The notes beneath the pieces were generated by a model, which saw only the letters and a list, made by a program, of their open reading frames with translations, was not told where the DNA came from and did not search any database. Shown piece by piece: positions 23,722 to 32,045 of a stretch of DNA of 32,045 nt. The number at the start of each line of letters is the position of its first letter. The stretch's first letter is position 1. The DNA comes from Bryobacterales bacterium (GTDB taxonomy: Bacteria > Acidobacteriota > Terriglobia > Bryobacterales > Bryobacteraceae), in NCBI GenBank assembly GCA_020851555.1, contig JADZCM010000043.1, forward strand, positions 1 to 32,045, given 5' to 3'. Position numbers and translations under genes: made by a program.

Positions 23722-24336
23722 ATGGGTGTCGTGAACGGCGGACGGCAGTGGCGCAGGCTTTTTGTCGCGGCCGTGGCGCTGATGGTGGTTTCTCCGGCGC
23801 TCCGCGCGCAAGCCCTGGGCGTGGGTAAACTGCTGGTGGCCAGCCGCGAGGTCGGCGATCCTAATTTTTCCCGCACGGTGGTGCTGCTGGTGCGGTATGG
23901 CCGCACCGGCGTTGTGGGCCTGATACTCAACCGTCCGTCGCAGACGCCTCTCTCCGTGGCCTTAAAAGGAATGGAGGAGGCTCGCGGGCGGAGCGACCCG
24001 ATCTACCTGGGTGGACCCGTGGGGCTCGGCGGAGCGCTGGCGCTGCTGCGGACGCAGGAACCTCCGCCCGAAGCCCCCCGGGTCCTGGACGGCGTTCACC
24101 TGCTCTCCAGCCGCGAAGAACTGGCGCGCGGGCTGGCCAGCCGCGCGGGACCCGCGTCACTGCGCGTGTACCTTGGCTATGCGGGATGGACACACCCCCG
24201 CCTGCAGGCCGAGGTGAGCAGGCGCATCTGGCACGTCCTTGACGGCTCCTCCGGCATCGTATTCGACGCCTATCCAGCCTCCCTGTGGGAGCGGCTTATC
24301 CCGAAAGCGGAGCCCAAGCTCGCCCGGCTTCAGTAG
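23722..24336 (+). CDS. Exported YqgE/AlgH-family protein
   Basis: A 204-residue protein of the YqgE/AlgH (UPF0301) family. Core segments are LGVGKLLVASREVGDPNFSRTVVLLV, GVVGLILNRPS, YLGGPVG and YLGYAGWTHPRLQAEV. Unlike most family members, it has an N-terminal signal peptide (about residues 10-30, ending LRAQA), so it should leave the cytoplasm. The role of the family is poorly understood. ATG 23722 has no clear ribosome binding site; GTG 23731 is an alternative. Its 3-prime end overlaps the convergent GH43-like gene by 7 bp. Confidence 0.78.
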   Translation: MGVVNGGRQWRRLFVAAVALMVVSPALRAQALGVGKLLVASREVGDPNFSRTVVLLVRYGRTGVVGLILNRPSQTPLSVALKGMEEARGRSDPIYLGGPVGLGGALALLRTQEPPPEAPRVLDGVHLLSSREELARGLASRAGPASLRVYLGYAGWTHPRLQAEVSRRIWHVLDGSSGIVFDAYPASLWERLIPKAEPKLARLQ

Positions 24337-25352
24337 ACAAGCTGGCGCTTGATGCGGACCGTGTCGCCGGTATCCTCCAGCTCGAAGAGCTTCCCCTTGG
24401 CGCGGTTGAACGGCTGGTGAAGGATGAGCATGAGGCGGCCGTCGAAGGCGCGGAAAATCATGCCGTGTCCGCTGTCCTCGCCCACCAGAACGTCCCCCTG
24501 CCTCCACGGGCCGGCGAGCTTGCCCGAGACCGAGTGCGCCAGCGTCTCGACGTACAACCCGTCCCGGTAGCTGGACCAGAGCATGAGCAGCCTGCCGGTC
24601 TTCGTCCGGTAGAACTGCGGGCCGTCGGTTACGTAGGTGCGTTGCCGGTTGGCGGCTTTCTGCTGATCGAGAAGCCAGGGCGCGTCGGAGGCCTTGAAGA
24701 GATACATGGGCGGGCCGGCCGCTTCGGAAAGATCCGGCTTGAGGGGAACAGCCTCGATGGTTCCGTCCAGCACCTGAATCCACTCGTGCGCGTACACCAT
24801 CCAGGGCGTCCCGTCCTCGACGAAAAGCGTGCCGTCGAGCGTCATGTAGTCCTCGGGCGGCTGCATCCTGGGGCCCAGGACCTTGAAGGGGCCTTCGGGA
24901 GAATCGGCCACCGCTATCTGCGTCGCCCGCAGGTGGTGCGGCGCGTTCACCTTCTGGTAGATGGGGCGCAGCTCGGGAGGAGGCTGCGGAATGGGCTTGT
25001 CCCGGTTGTGCAGAGTGACAAAGAGGTAGTACCTTCCTTTGTACTCGTGAACCTCCGGCGCCCAGGCCCCGTGCGCCGGGTTGGCCCAGATGCCCTCCGG
25101 CACCACGAACACCAGATGCGGGCCGTCCCAGGTATCGAGGTCCTGGCTCTTGTAAGCCACGACGCCGGCGCCTTTGCCGCCCGTGACCGCCCCGCCTGCG
25201 CTGTTGTACAGGTAGTAGGTCCGGCTCTGCTTGTGCGCGAGGACGAACGGGTCGTGCAGGTAGAAGTCGCCGAGCTTCATCCCGGCCTTCGCGGCCTGCT
25301 GCGCCGCGAGCGGCACAGCCAACAGCGCAACGAACCACTGGATTCTCACCAT
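24330..25352 (-). CDS. Secreted GH43-like protein, copy A
   Basis: A 340-residue secreted protein with a signal peptide (about 1-18, ending LAA) and a GH43-like five-bladed propeller. The N-terminal HDPF carries Asp34, the usual general base. WAPEVHEYKGRYYL (near 97-110) and TLDGTLFVEDG (Asp173, the likely pKa-modulating Asp) follow. The segment expected to hold the acid Glu reads TDGP (Asp243), as I recall for some divergent members. The family acts on arabinan, xylan or related glycans; the substrate is unknown. ATG 25352 has GGAGG 6 nt upstream. It follows copy B by 11 nt, so the two are probably co-transcribed. Confidence 0.8.
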   Translation of the reverse strand: MVRIQWFVALLAVPLAAQQAAKAGMKLGDFYLHDPFVLAHKQSRTYYLYNSAGGAVTGGKGAGVVAYKSQDLDTWDGPHLVFVVPEGIWANPAHGAWAPEVHEYKGRYYLFVTLHNRDKPIPQPPPELRPIYQKVNAPHHLRATQIAVADSPEGPFKVLGPRMQPPEDYMTLDGTLFVEDGTPWMVYAHEWIQVLDGTIEAVPLKPDLSEAAGPPMYLFKASDAPWLLDQQKAANRQRTYVTDGPQFYRTKTGRLLMLWSSYRDGLYVETLAHSVSGKLAGPWRQGDVLVGEDSGHGMIFRAFDGRLMLILHQPFNRAKGKLFELEDTGDTVRIKRQLVY

Positions 25353-25363
25353 GGCTCTCCTCC

Positions 25364-26356
25364 CTACTTGGCGGCGGTTTTCAACCGCACCGTGTCTCCC
25401 GCATCCACCAACTCCATGAGCACCGCGCCACCCGGACCGCGTTCTGCCGGCCGGTTGACCAGCAACATGAGCCGGCCGTCGAAGGCGTGGAAAAGCGTTC
25501 CCTGCCCGCCGTACCCCCTAAGCAGCGTCTGCGCCTGCCTCCACGGACCGCGGACGCTCCCCGTCAAAGACCGGGCGACGGTGACCGCCGACCTCCCGTT
25601 GAACGTGCCGGACCAGATCATGATCAGGCTTCCGTTCCGCGTCCGGTGCAGGGATGGCCCGCCAGCCGGATAGTAACGCGGATTGCGCGAGGTGGCGCCC
25701 TGCTGCCGGAGCCAGGGGGCGTCCGAGGCTTTGAACAGGTAGCGGGCTTCCTCCACCGGCGCCGACAGATCTGCCTTCAGCCTTACCGCCTCGATCGACG
25801 CGTCCACCACCTGCGTCCAGTCATGCGCGTAGACCAGGTAGGGGAGATCACCTTCCACATAAAGCGTGCCGTCCAGGGCGACGAAATCCTCCGGCGTGTG
25901 GGGCCCGTTGGCCGCGCCGGGAATCGCCGCGAAGGGGCCGAGCGGCGAGTCGGCGGCGAAGACCTGAGTGCCCTGCCGGGTGTTGAGCCGCCAGCTCTCG
26001 GGCGGCCGGGCGATGACCTGCGCGCGGTTGGCAAGCGTCACAAGCAGATAGTAACGGCCCCGGTAGTTGTGCACCTCGGGATTCCGCAAGCCTTCTGCCG
26101 GGCTGGCCCAACTGCCTTCCGGGATTTTGAACACGGAAAACGGACCGTCCCAATTCACCAGGTCCTGGCTCTTGTAGGCCGCCACTTCCGCGCCGGGGGA
26201 TTCACGAGAGGAATAGAGATAGTAGGCCCGGCTGTCCCTGTCCGCCAGGATGCCGGCGCCGGGCAGGGCCAGATCCGCCAGAGTCCTCGCCGGCTTGGGC
26301 TGCGGTTGGGCCAACAAGGGAAGCGCCAGCATGACCCACGTCAGTCCGCGGCACAT
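25364..26356 (-). CDS. Secreted GH43-like protein, copy B, degenerate active site
   Basis: A 330-residue paralogue of copy A, sharing long segments (YYLY, VAAYKSQDL, NPEVHNYRGRYYL, ALDGTLYVEG, YLFKASDAPWL). A signal peptide (about 1-16, ending LLA) is present. In an ungapped alignment the base Asp34 of copy A is Gly33, and TDGP becomes AGGP (Gly232). Asp162 is kept. A carbohydrate-binding or otherwise non-hydrolytic role is possible. ATG 26356 is chosen because it opens the signal peptide; the frame continues upstream into the glycosyltransferase gene. No good ribosome binding site was seen. It lies 16 nt after the glycosyltransferase stop. Confidence 0.78.
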   Translation of the reverse strand: MCRGLTWVMLALPLLAQPQPKPARTLADLALPGAGILADRDSRAYYLYSSRESPGAEVAAYKSQDLVNWDGPFSVFKIPEGSWASPAEGLRNPEVHNYRGRYYLLVTLANRAQVIARPPESWRLNTRQGTQVFAADSPLGPFAAIPGAANGPHTPEDFVALDGTLYVEGDLPYLVYAHDWTQVVDASIEAVRLKADLSAPVEEARYLFKASDAPWLRQQGATSRNPRYYPAGGPSLHRTRNGSLIMIWSGTFNGRSAVTVARSLTGSVRGPWRQAQTLLRGYGGQGTLFHAFDGRLMLLVNRPAERGPGGAVLMELVDAGDTVRLKTAAK

Positions 26357-26372
26357 TCGTGAGCCGCCCGAT

Positions 26373-27494
26373 TCAGAGCTGCGAGTAAACACGGAGCGTG
26401 TCCTCCACCATGCGATCCGCGCTGAAGCGCTGCTGGATAGTTGCCCTCGCCTCCGCGCCCAGCCTGGCGGCCAGGTCATGATCACGGAGCAACCGGACGG
26501 CGAGCGCGGCGATCTCCTCCGGCGCCGGAGCCGAGGCGAGCAGGCCGTTCCGGCCATCCTGGATAATCTCCGGAACCGCCCCACGCGCCACGCCCACCGG
26601 CGGCAGACCATAGGCCATGGCCGCCAGCAGAGAACTGCCGAGGGGTTCCGCCAGCGACGGGAACACGAATGCATCCAGCGCGCAGTACACCGAGGCGACA
26701 TCTTCAACGTGTCCCGCAAAGAGCACACTGTCCGCCACGCCGAGTTCGGACGCCAGGCGCTCCAGCCCTGGCCGGCACGGACCGTCCCCCGCCAGGATCA
26801 GCCGGCAGCCGGGCAGTTCCCTCAATACCAACGGCACGGCCCTGAGCAGGATCTCTTGCCCTTTCTCGGGAAGCAAGTACCCGACACAACCGAACAGGGA
26901 CGCGTGCTCCGCGCCGCACCAGCGGCGTCTGGCTGCCTCCCTCTCGGCCTGGGATGGCAGGGCGGGGACTGGAACGCCGTCGTAGACCACCTCCACGCAT
27001 TCGGGCGGCAGCCCGGAGGCCAGAACCGTGGAGCGGACGAACTCCGACACCGCCAGAATTCGTGCCGCGGAACGGTAGCGGGCCAGTCCGACGAGGTTCT
27101 GCGACAGCCGGTTCGCCAGGCGGCGGGAAGCGACGATCGGGCAGCGCCGGTGCACGCCGGCCAGCCAGGCGGCGGTCAGCGAGTGGGCGTCGTGGCAGTG
27201 TATGAGGCGCACGCCTCCCCGCCTCAGATGCGCCCGCAGCGCCATGGCGGCGGCGAACCGGTTGCCGCCGGATGCGATGGGCGTGACCTCCAGCCCGGCC
27301 TCCCTTGCACGCAGAGCCAGGGGCGACCCCTCCGGAGCAATCAGCCCGACCGGAAAACCTCTACCGCTCAGCCCACGCATCAACAGGAGAGCCTGGCTCT
27401 GGCCCCCCCGCCAGTCCGGGCCAAGGTCTACACTGAGAAGAACGGCGCTGGCGCCGGATTCCGTCGCACGAAAGGGGCTAGATTTTCCAGCCAT
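26373..27494 (-). CDS. Family 4 glycosyltransferase
   Basis: A 373-residue retaining GT4 glycosyltransferase of the GT-B fold. The N-domain shows GGQSQALLLMRGL and LIHCHDAHSLTAAWLAG. The C-domain has GYLLPEKGQEILLRAV, LILAGDGP and VFAGHVEDVASVYCALDAFVFPSLAEPLG. The EX7E signature reads EPLGSSLLA, so the second Glu is Ala, which is unusual. It probably builds a surface polysaccharide or modifies a lipid. ATG 27494 is taken as the start; a TTG at 27506 is also possible, and neither has a ribosome binding site. It is the first gene of a run with the two GH43-like genes. Confidence 0.85.
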   Translation of the reverse strand: MAGKSSPFRATESGASAVLLSVDLGPDWRGGQSQALLLMRGLSGRGFPVGLIAPEGSPLALRAREAGLEVTPIASGGNRFAAAMALRAHLRRGGVRLIHCHDAHSLTAAWLAGVHRRCPIVASRRLANRLSQNLVGLARYRSAARILAVSEFVRSTVLASGLPPECVEVVYDGVPVPALPSQAEREAARRRWCGAEHASLFGCVGYLLPEKGQEILLRAVPLVLRELPGCRLILAGDGPCRPGLERLASELGVADSVLFAGHVEDVASVYCALDAFVFPSLAEPLGSSLLAAMAYGLPPVGVARGAVPEIIQDGRNGLLASAPAPEEIAALAVRLLRDHDLAARLGAEARATIQQRFSADRMVEDTLRVYSQL

Positions 27495-27525
27495 TCCGGT
27501 AACCAAGCACGGTTCCGCGGTGATC

Positions 27526-27531
27526 TATTAT
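27526..27531 (+). promoter_or_regulatory. Possible -10 of the RND efflux operon
   Basis: TATTAT (27526-27531) lies 18 nt before ATG 27550. A GTGGA at 27536-27540 may be the ribosome binding site. No clear -35 was found. The glycosyltransferase starts on the other strand 32 nt away, so this is a divergent promoter region. Confidence 0.3.
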
Positions 27532-27549
27532 GGTAGTGGAATCTCCGTC

Positions 27550-28785
27550 ATGAAGCACATCCCTGTAGGTGTCTTTTTTCTGGCACTTCTATTCACAGCC
27601 GGCTGCTCCCGGCAGGCCGCGGCTCCCCAGGGTTCGCCGGAGGCCGCCACGAAGGGCGGCCGCGGCAGAGGTGGTGCAGGCAGGGGCGGCGCGGCGCTGG
27701 TTTCCACCGCCACGGTCACGGCGACGACGGTGCCGGTCGAAATCCGGGCGGTGGGCAACGTAGAAGCCTTCTCCACCATTCGGGTCAGGGCCCAGGTGAC
27801 CGGCCAACTGACCAAGGTCTACATCCAGGAGGGGCAGGACGTTAAAGCCGGTGATCTGCTCTTCTTGATCGACCCGCGCCCTTATGACGAAGCCATCCGG
27901 CAAGCCGAGGCCAACCTCGCCAGGAACACGGCCCTCTTGCGGCAGGCTGAGGCCAACCTGAAGCGCGACCAGGCTCAGGAGCAATTCGCCGGAGAGCAGG
28001 CGGCGCGCTACCAGAAGCTGTTCACCGAGGGTGTTCTCTCGAAGCAGCAGACCGATCAGTACCTCTCGGACGCGGCGGTTCGCAAGGAAGCGGTCCGCGC
28101 CAGCCAGGCCGCCATTGAGAGCGCCCAGGCCTCCATCAAGGCCGATACGGCGGCGATCTCGAACGCCAAGCTTCAACGCAGCTATTGCGAGATACGCGCG
28201 CCCATCGGGGGCCGGACTGGAGACCTCCTCATCAAGGAAGGCAATCTGGTGCGCGTGACCGACGCGGAGCTGGTCACAATCCGGCAGATTCATCCGGTGT
28301 TCGTGACCTTCTCGGCGCCCGAGAACAGATTGCCCGAGATCCGGAGGTACATGGCGTCGGGGAAGCTGGTGGTAACCGCGGCGCCGCCCGGCGACACGGC
28401 CGCTCCTGAGAACGGGACCCTGAGTTTCGTCGACAACACCGTTGACATCACGACCGGCAGTATCCGCCTGAAAGGCACTTTCCCCAACGCCGCCAACCGG
28501 CTTTGGCCGGGCCAGTTCGTGAACGTGGTGCTGCGGCTGACCATGCTCTCGGGCGCCCGCGTGGTTCCGGTGCGCGCGGTGCAGATCGGTCAGGACGGCG
28601 AATACGCCTATGTGGTCGGCGCGGACCGGGTGGCGGAGATGCGTCCGGTCGTGACCGGGATCAGGGTGGGAGAAGAAGTGGTGGTCCAGAAGGGCCTGGA
28701 ACTTGGAGAAGTTGTTGTGACCGAAGGACAACTGCGGCTGGCTCCCGGGATGCGAGTCACAACCAGAGGGGGACGCGGATCATGA
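27550..28785 (+). CDS. RND efflux periplasmic adaptor lipoprotein
   Basis: A 411-residue membrane fusion protein of the MdtA/AcrA type, linking the inner-membrane pump to an outer-membrane channel. The signal peptide ends in lipobox TAGC, so it should be lipid-anchored. A Gly/Arg-rich spacer (about 38-50) follows. Next come the lipoyl half-motif (VRAQVTGQLTKVYIQEGQDVKAGDLLFLID), a long alpha-hairpin (about 110-205), the second lipoyl half (IRAPIGGRTGDLLIKEGNLV) and the beta-barrel and membrane-proximal domains. The stop overlaps the pump start (ATGA). No outer-membrane factor gene is seen here. Confidence 0.93.
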   Translation: MKHIPVGVFFLALLFTAGCSRQAAAPQGSPEAATKGGRGRGGAGRGGAALVSTATVTATTVPVEIRAVGNVEAFSTIRVRAQVTGQLTKVYIQEGQDVKAGDLLFLIDPRPYDEAIRQAEANLARNTALLRQAEANLKRDQAQEQFAGEQAARYQKLFTEGVLSKQQTDQYLSDAAVRKEAVRASQAAIESAQASIKADTAAISNAKLQRSYCEIRAPIGGRTGDLLIKEGNLVRVTDAELVTIRQIHPVFVTFSAPENRLPEIRRYMASGKLVVTAAPPGDTAAPENGTLSFVDNTVDITTGSIRLKGTFPNAANRLWPGQFVNVVLRLTMLSGARVVPVRAVQIGQDGEYAYVVGADRVAEMRPVVTGIRVGEEVVVQKGLELGEVVVTEGQLRLAPGMRVTTRGGRGS

Positions 28786-31700
28786 ATCTCTCGGAGATCT
28801 TCATACGGCGTCCGGTTGCCACCAGCCTCTTGATGGTGGCGATCGCGCTGTTCGGCGTGGTGGCCTACCGTGCGTTGCCGGTGAGCGATCTGCCGGTCGT
28901 CGACTACCCGACCATCTCGGTCTCAGCCAGCCTGCCCGGCGCCAGCCCGGAAACCATGGCCTCGGCGGTGGCTACCCCGCTGGAGCGTTCCTTCTCCACC
29001 ATTCCCGGCATCGACTCGATGACCTCCTCCAGTGCGCTGGGCAGCACGCAGATCACCATTCAGTTCTCGCTGGAGCGTGACCTGGACGGGGCGGCGCAGG
29101 ACGTGCAGACGGCCATTGCCCGGACCACCCGCCAGTTGCCGCCGGGCATGCCCAATCCCCCGTCGTACCGCAAGGTCAACCCGGCCGACATGCCCATCTA
29201 CTCGCTGGCGCTGACCTCCAAGACCCTGCCCCTGTATGAGCTGAACGAATACGCCGACACCATCATGGGACAGCGCATTTCCATGATCAACGGCGTCGCC
29301 CAGGTGCAGATCATGGGTTCGTCCACGTATGCCGTCCGGGTCCAGGTGGACCCGACCGCGCTGGCCGCCAAGGGGATGGGCATCGACGAAATCGCCGGCG
29401 CCGTGAACAGTTGGAACGTCAACCGCCCAACCGGAGAGCTGTACGGCCAGACGCGCAGTTACACCATCCAGGCCAGCGGCCAGCTCACCCGCGCTGAGGC
29501 TTATCGCGACCTGGTGGTCACCTACCGGAACGGATCGCCGGTGCGATTGCAGGACGTGGCCAAGGTCTTCGACAGCATCGAGAACGACAAGTCCGCCGCC
29601 TGGTACTACAGCCGGCAAGACGGCGCCCGGCGCGGCATCATTCTCTCCATCCAGAAGCAGCCCGGCACGAACACCGTCGATGTAGTGGACCGCGTCAACG
29701 CGCTGCTGCCCGGGCTCCAGAGCCAGCTCCCGCCGTCGGTGGATCTTCAGGTGATGTATGACCGGTCGCGGAGCATTCGCGAGTCGTTCCACGATGTCCA
29801 GTTCACCATGCTTCTGTCGCTGGGCCTCGTGATCATGGTGATCTTCCTGTTTCTGCGCAACGTCTCGGCCACCCTGATCCCGAGCCTGGCGTTGCCCTTC
29901 AGCATCATCGGAACGTTCAGCATCATGTACCTTCTGGGGTATTCGCTGAACAACCTCTCCATGATGGCCCTGATCCTGTCGGTGGGCTTCGTGGTGGACG
30001 ACGCCATCGTCATGCTGGAGAACATCGTCCGCCACACGGAGGAGGGCGAAGCGCCCATGACGGCCGCTTTCATGGGCTCCCGGCAGATCGGCTTCACGAT
30101 CCTGTCCATGACCTTATCGCTGACGGCCGTGTTCATTCCCGTCCTCTTCCTGGGGGGGATTGTCGGGCGGCTGTTCCGGGAATTCGCGGTCACCATCGCG
30201 ACGGCGATCCTGATCTCCGGCGTGGTCTCCATCACGCTGACGCCCATGCTGTGCAGCCGCTTCCTGCGGGTGGCAACCGGGCGGCGGAGCTGGCTGTTCA
30301 ACGCCAGTGAGCGGGCGTTTCAGTTCGTGCTGAGGCTCTATGAGAGGAACCTGCGTTTCTCCATGCGTTTCAGGCCGGTGACGCTGGCGATCTCCATTCT
30401 GGTCATGGCCGCGACGGCCTACCTGTTCACGCGGATCCCCAAAGGGTTCATCCCCAGCGAGGACAACGACACGCTTTCGGTCACGGTGGAGGCCGAGCAG
30501 GGTACTGCGCCGCGCGAGATGTTCCGCTATGTGCAGGCCATCGGCGCCATCGTCGAGAGCGATCCCAACGTGGACCGCTACAACGCCAACGCCGGTTCCG
30601 GGGGCGGTCCGATGGGCGGAGGAGGCTCCAACGCCGGCCGTCTCCAGTTGCGGCTGAAGCCCCGTAAGGAGAGGGCCAAGAGCGCCGACCAGATCATGGT
30701 CGAGCTGAGGCCCAGGCTGGCCACCGTGCCTGGCATCCAGTCCTACATTCAGAATCCGCCCCCGTTGCGCATTGGGGGATTCATGACCAGGGCCCAGTAT
30801 CAGTACACGCTGGTCGGCCCCGACACGCAGGAGCTTTACGCCGCCGCCCAGAAGCTCGAGGCGGAACTCAGGCATGAGCCGGGCTTGATCGACGTGCAGA
30901 GCGACCTGCTGCTGCGGAAGCCCATGGTCCAGGTCGACATCGACCGGGATAAAGCGGCGACGCTGAGGCTCACGGTGGACCAGATCGAGACCGCGCTCTC
31001 CAACGCCTTCAGCACGCGCTTCATCTCGAACATCTACACCCCTTCCAACCAGTACCAGGTGATCATGGAGGCGCTGCCGGAGTACCAGGACACCCCGAAC
31101 GCCCTGTCCATGCTTTACCTGCGTTCCGGCAACGGAACGCTGGTCCCGCTGGATACGGTAGCCACCCGGCGGCAGATCGTCGGCCCGCAATCGATCAACC
31201 ACCTGGGCCAGCTTCCCTCGGTGACGATCTCCTACAACCTCGCCCCCGGCACTTCGCTGGGCCAGGCCATGGACCGCATCCGGGAGGTCTCCTCCCAGGT
31301 TCTGCCCGGGACCATCAGCGCCGCCCCGCAGGGCACCGCCCAGGCGTTCGAGCAATCCTTTAAGAACCTGAACATTCTCCTTCTGGTAGCGGTGGGCGTG
31401 GTCTACATCGTGCTGGGAATTCTCTACGAGAGCTATATTCACCCCATCACCATCTTCTCCGGGCTCCCCTCGGCGGGCTTCGGCGCCCTGTTGACGCTGA
31501 TGTTCTTCAAGGTCGAGCTGAACCTCTACTCGTTCGTCGGGCTGATCATGCTGATCGGCATCGTCATGAAGAACGCCATCATGCAAATCGACTTCGCGCT
31601 GGACGCGGAGCGTGAGCAGGGCCTGTCTCCCGTGGAGGCGATCATCCAGGGCTGCGTGATCCGGTTCCGGCCCATCATGATGACCACCATGGCGGCACTG

Positions 31701-31910
31701 CTGGGCGCGGTCCCGATCGCCATCGGCTACGGCGCGGGCGGCGAATCCAGGCAGCCGCTGGGGCTGGTCGTGGTGGGCGGCCTTCTGTTCTCGCAGTTGG
31801 TGACGCTATACCTGACGCCGGTGTATTACACCTACCTCGGCGGGGCGCAGCGCGCCTTGCAGCGGCGCCGGCGCCGCGGCCTGGAGCCGGTGGCCAGCGC
31901 GGCCGACTGA
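28782..31910 (+). CDS. RND multidrug efflux inner-membrane pump (MdtB/MdtC-like)
   Basis: A 1042-residue HAE1-type proton-driven pump, full length for the family. It starts MNLSEIFIRRPVATSLLM, as in MdtB and MdtC. Twelve helices and two large periplasmic loops fit the family. The proton-relay pair in helix 4 is intact (VGFVVDDAIVMLENI, Asp406 and Asp407). The second half has GLIMLIGIVMKNAIMQIDFA and FRPIMMTTMAALLGAVPI. A Gly-rich loop (near residues 604-615, GSGGGPMGGGGS) lies in the second periplasmic region. The adaptor and pump are translationally coupled. Substrates are unknown; drugs or bile-type compounds are typical. It is the last gene before the right-hand transposase fragment. Confidence 0.95.
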   Translation: MNLSEIFIRRPVATSLLMVAIALFGVVAYRALPVSDLPVVDYPTISVSASLPGASPETMASAVATPLERSFSTIPGIDSMTSSSALGSTQITIQFSLERDLDGAAQDVQTAIARTTRQLPPGMPNPPSYRKVNPADMPIYSLALTSKTLPLYELNEYADTIMGQRISMINGVAQVQIMGSSTYAVRVQVDPTALAAKGMGIDEIAGAVNSWNVNRPTGELYGQTRSYTIQASGQLTRAEAYRDLVVTYRNGSPVRLQDVAKVFDSIENDKSAAWYYSRQDGARRGIILSIQKQPGTNTVDVVDRVNALLPGLQSQLPPSVDLQVMYDRSRSIRESFHDVQFTMLLSLGLVIMVIFLFLRNVSATLIPSLALPFSIIGTFSIMYLLGYSLNNLSMMALILSVGFVVDDAIVMLENIVRHTEEGEAPMTAAFMGSRQIGFTILSMTLSLTAVFIPVLFLGGIVGRLFREFAVTIATAILISGVVSITLTPMLCSRFLRVATGRRSWLFNASERAFQFVLRLYERNLRFSMRFRPVTLAISILVMAATAYLFTRIPKGFIPSEDNDTLSVTVEAEQGTAPREMFRYVQAIGAIVESDPNVDRYNANAGSGGGPMGGGGSNAGRLQLRLKPRKERAKSADQIMVELRPRLATVPGIQSYIQNPPPLRIGGFMTRAQYQYTLVGPDTQELYAAAQKLEAELRHEPGLIDVQSDLLLRKPMVQVDIDRDKAATLRLTVDQIETALSNAFSTRFISNIYTPSNQYQVIMEALPEYQDTPNALSMLYLRSGNGTLVPLDTVATRRQIVGPQSINHLGQLPSVTISYNLAPGTSLGQAMDRIREVSSQVLPGTISAAPQGTAQAFEQSFKNLNILLLVAVGVVYIVLGILYESYIHPITIFSGLPSAGFGALLTLMFFKVELNLYSFVGLIMLIGIVMKNAIMQIDFALDAEREQGLSPVEAIIQGCVIRFRPIMMTTMAALLGAVPIAIGYGAGGESRQPLGLVVVGGLLFSQLVTLYLTPVYYTYLGGAQRALQRRRRRGLEPVASAAD

Positions 31911-31943
31911 TCCGTTCAGGGTGCGCGACAAAAATGTAGCCCA

Positions 31944-32045
31944 TCATGCGGCTGACGAGCGATCCGCCCAGTAGTCTTCGAACCTACGGCTGAGGCGGCA
32001 GCAGCGCAGGGCGATGATGGCGTTAGCGCCACGGACGGTCCAGAA
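31944..32045 (-). mobile_element. C-terminal fragment of a transposase, probably ISKra4 type
   Basis: On the minus strand, an in-frame reading from the right edge gives 33 residues ending in TGA (31946-31944): FWTVRGANAIIALRCCRL, followed by SRRFEDYWADR. This is the C-terminal signature that I associate with ISKra4-family transposases; no database was searched. The gene extends beyond the window, so whether it is intact is unknown. The element's end should lie in 31911-31943, between this stop and the pump gene; I could not define the inverted repeat without its partner. No other gene is visible in 31911-31943. Confidence 0.6.

Noticed and set aside
28923..31586. Long minus-strand frames opposite the RND pump
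   Set aside because: They mirror the codon pattern of the pump and are rich in His/Gln/Arg/Gly with no domain. The pump itself is full length and unmistakable.

Overview
This is a high-GC bacterial chromosome segment with densely packed genes. The gene content suggests an Acidobacteriota-type organism, perhaps Solibacter/Bryobacterales-like: a PEP-CTERM protein, an exported ThuA protein, secreted GH43-like proteins, a large acyl-CoA dehydrogenase paired with an ETF-QO-like enzyme, and an RND pump. The taxonomic call is inference from gene content and style; no marker gene is present. I saw no rRNA, tRNA or CRISPR array.

Layout. 1-2630: the first codons of a gene leaving the left edge (minus), then a degenerate receiver-domain protein, a PEP-CTERM protein and an exported ThuA-like protein. 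2723-3616 (minus): a glycine-zipper lipoprotein. 3888-6309: an arginine cluster, argC, argB and a short GNAT-type N-acetylglutamate synthase, preceded by a promoter overlapped by two ARG-box-like sites. 6378-12192 (plus): a molybdopterin-binding protein, a NodB-type deacetylase, a membrane-anchored RsbU-type phosphatase, the NAD(P)HX repair enzyme and TsaE. 12285-14726 (minus): a lipoprotein with two Ig-like repeats, then an acyl-CoA synthetase. 14790-15746: a TGS-domain GTPase. 15808-18378 (minus): an MFS transporter and an NAD-dependent epimerase. 18470-24336 (plus): acyl-CoA dehydrogenase and ETF-QO-like flavoprotein, translationally coupled, then a radical SAM protein and an exported YqgE/AlgH protein. 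24330-27494 (minus): a glycosyltransferase and two tandem GH43-like secreted proteins, one of which has lost key residues. 27550-31910: an RND efflux pair. 31944-32045 (minus): the C-terminus of a transposase, probably ISKra4 type, running off the right edge.

The main functional groups are arginine synthesis, housekeeping repair (NnrDE, TsaE), acyl-CoA oxidation feeding a membrane quinone reductase, extracellular polysaccharide handling, and efflux. No wholly new multi-gene system is evident. The most interesting signals are small: promoter -10 elements placed 7-9 nt from start codons (leaderless transcripts), putative ArgR sites on argC, a likely CTG start for argB, a catalytically degenerate GH43 paralogue, a pseudo-receiver, and an ETF-QO-like protein with eight ferredoxin cysteines.
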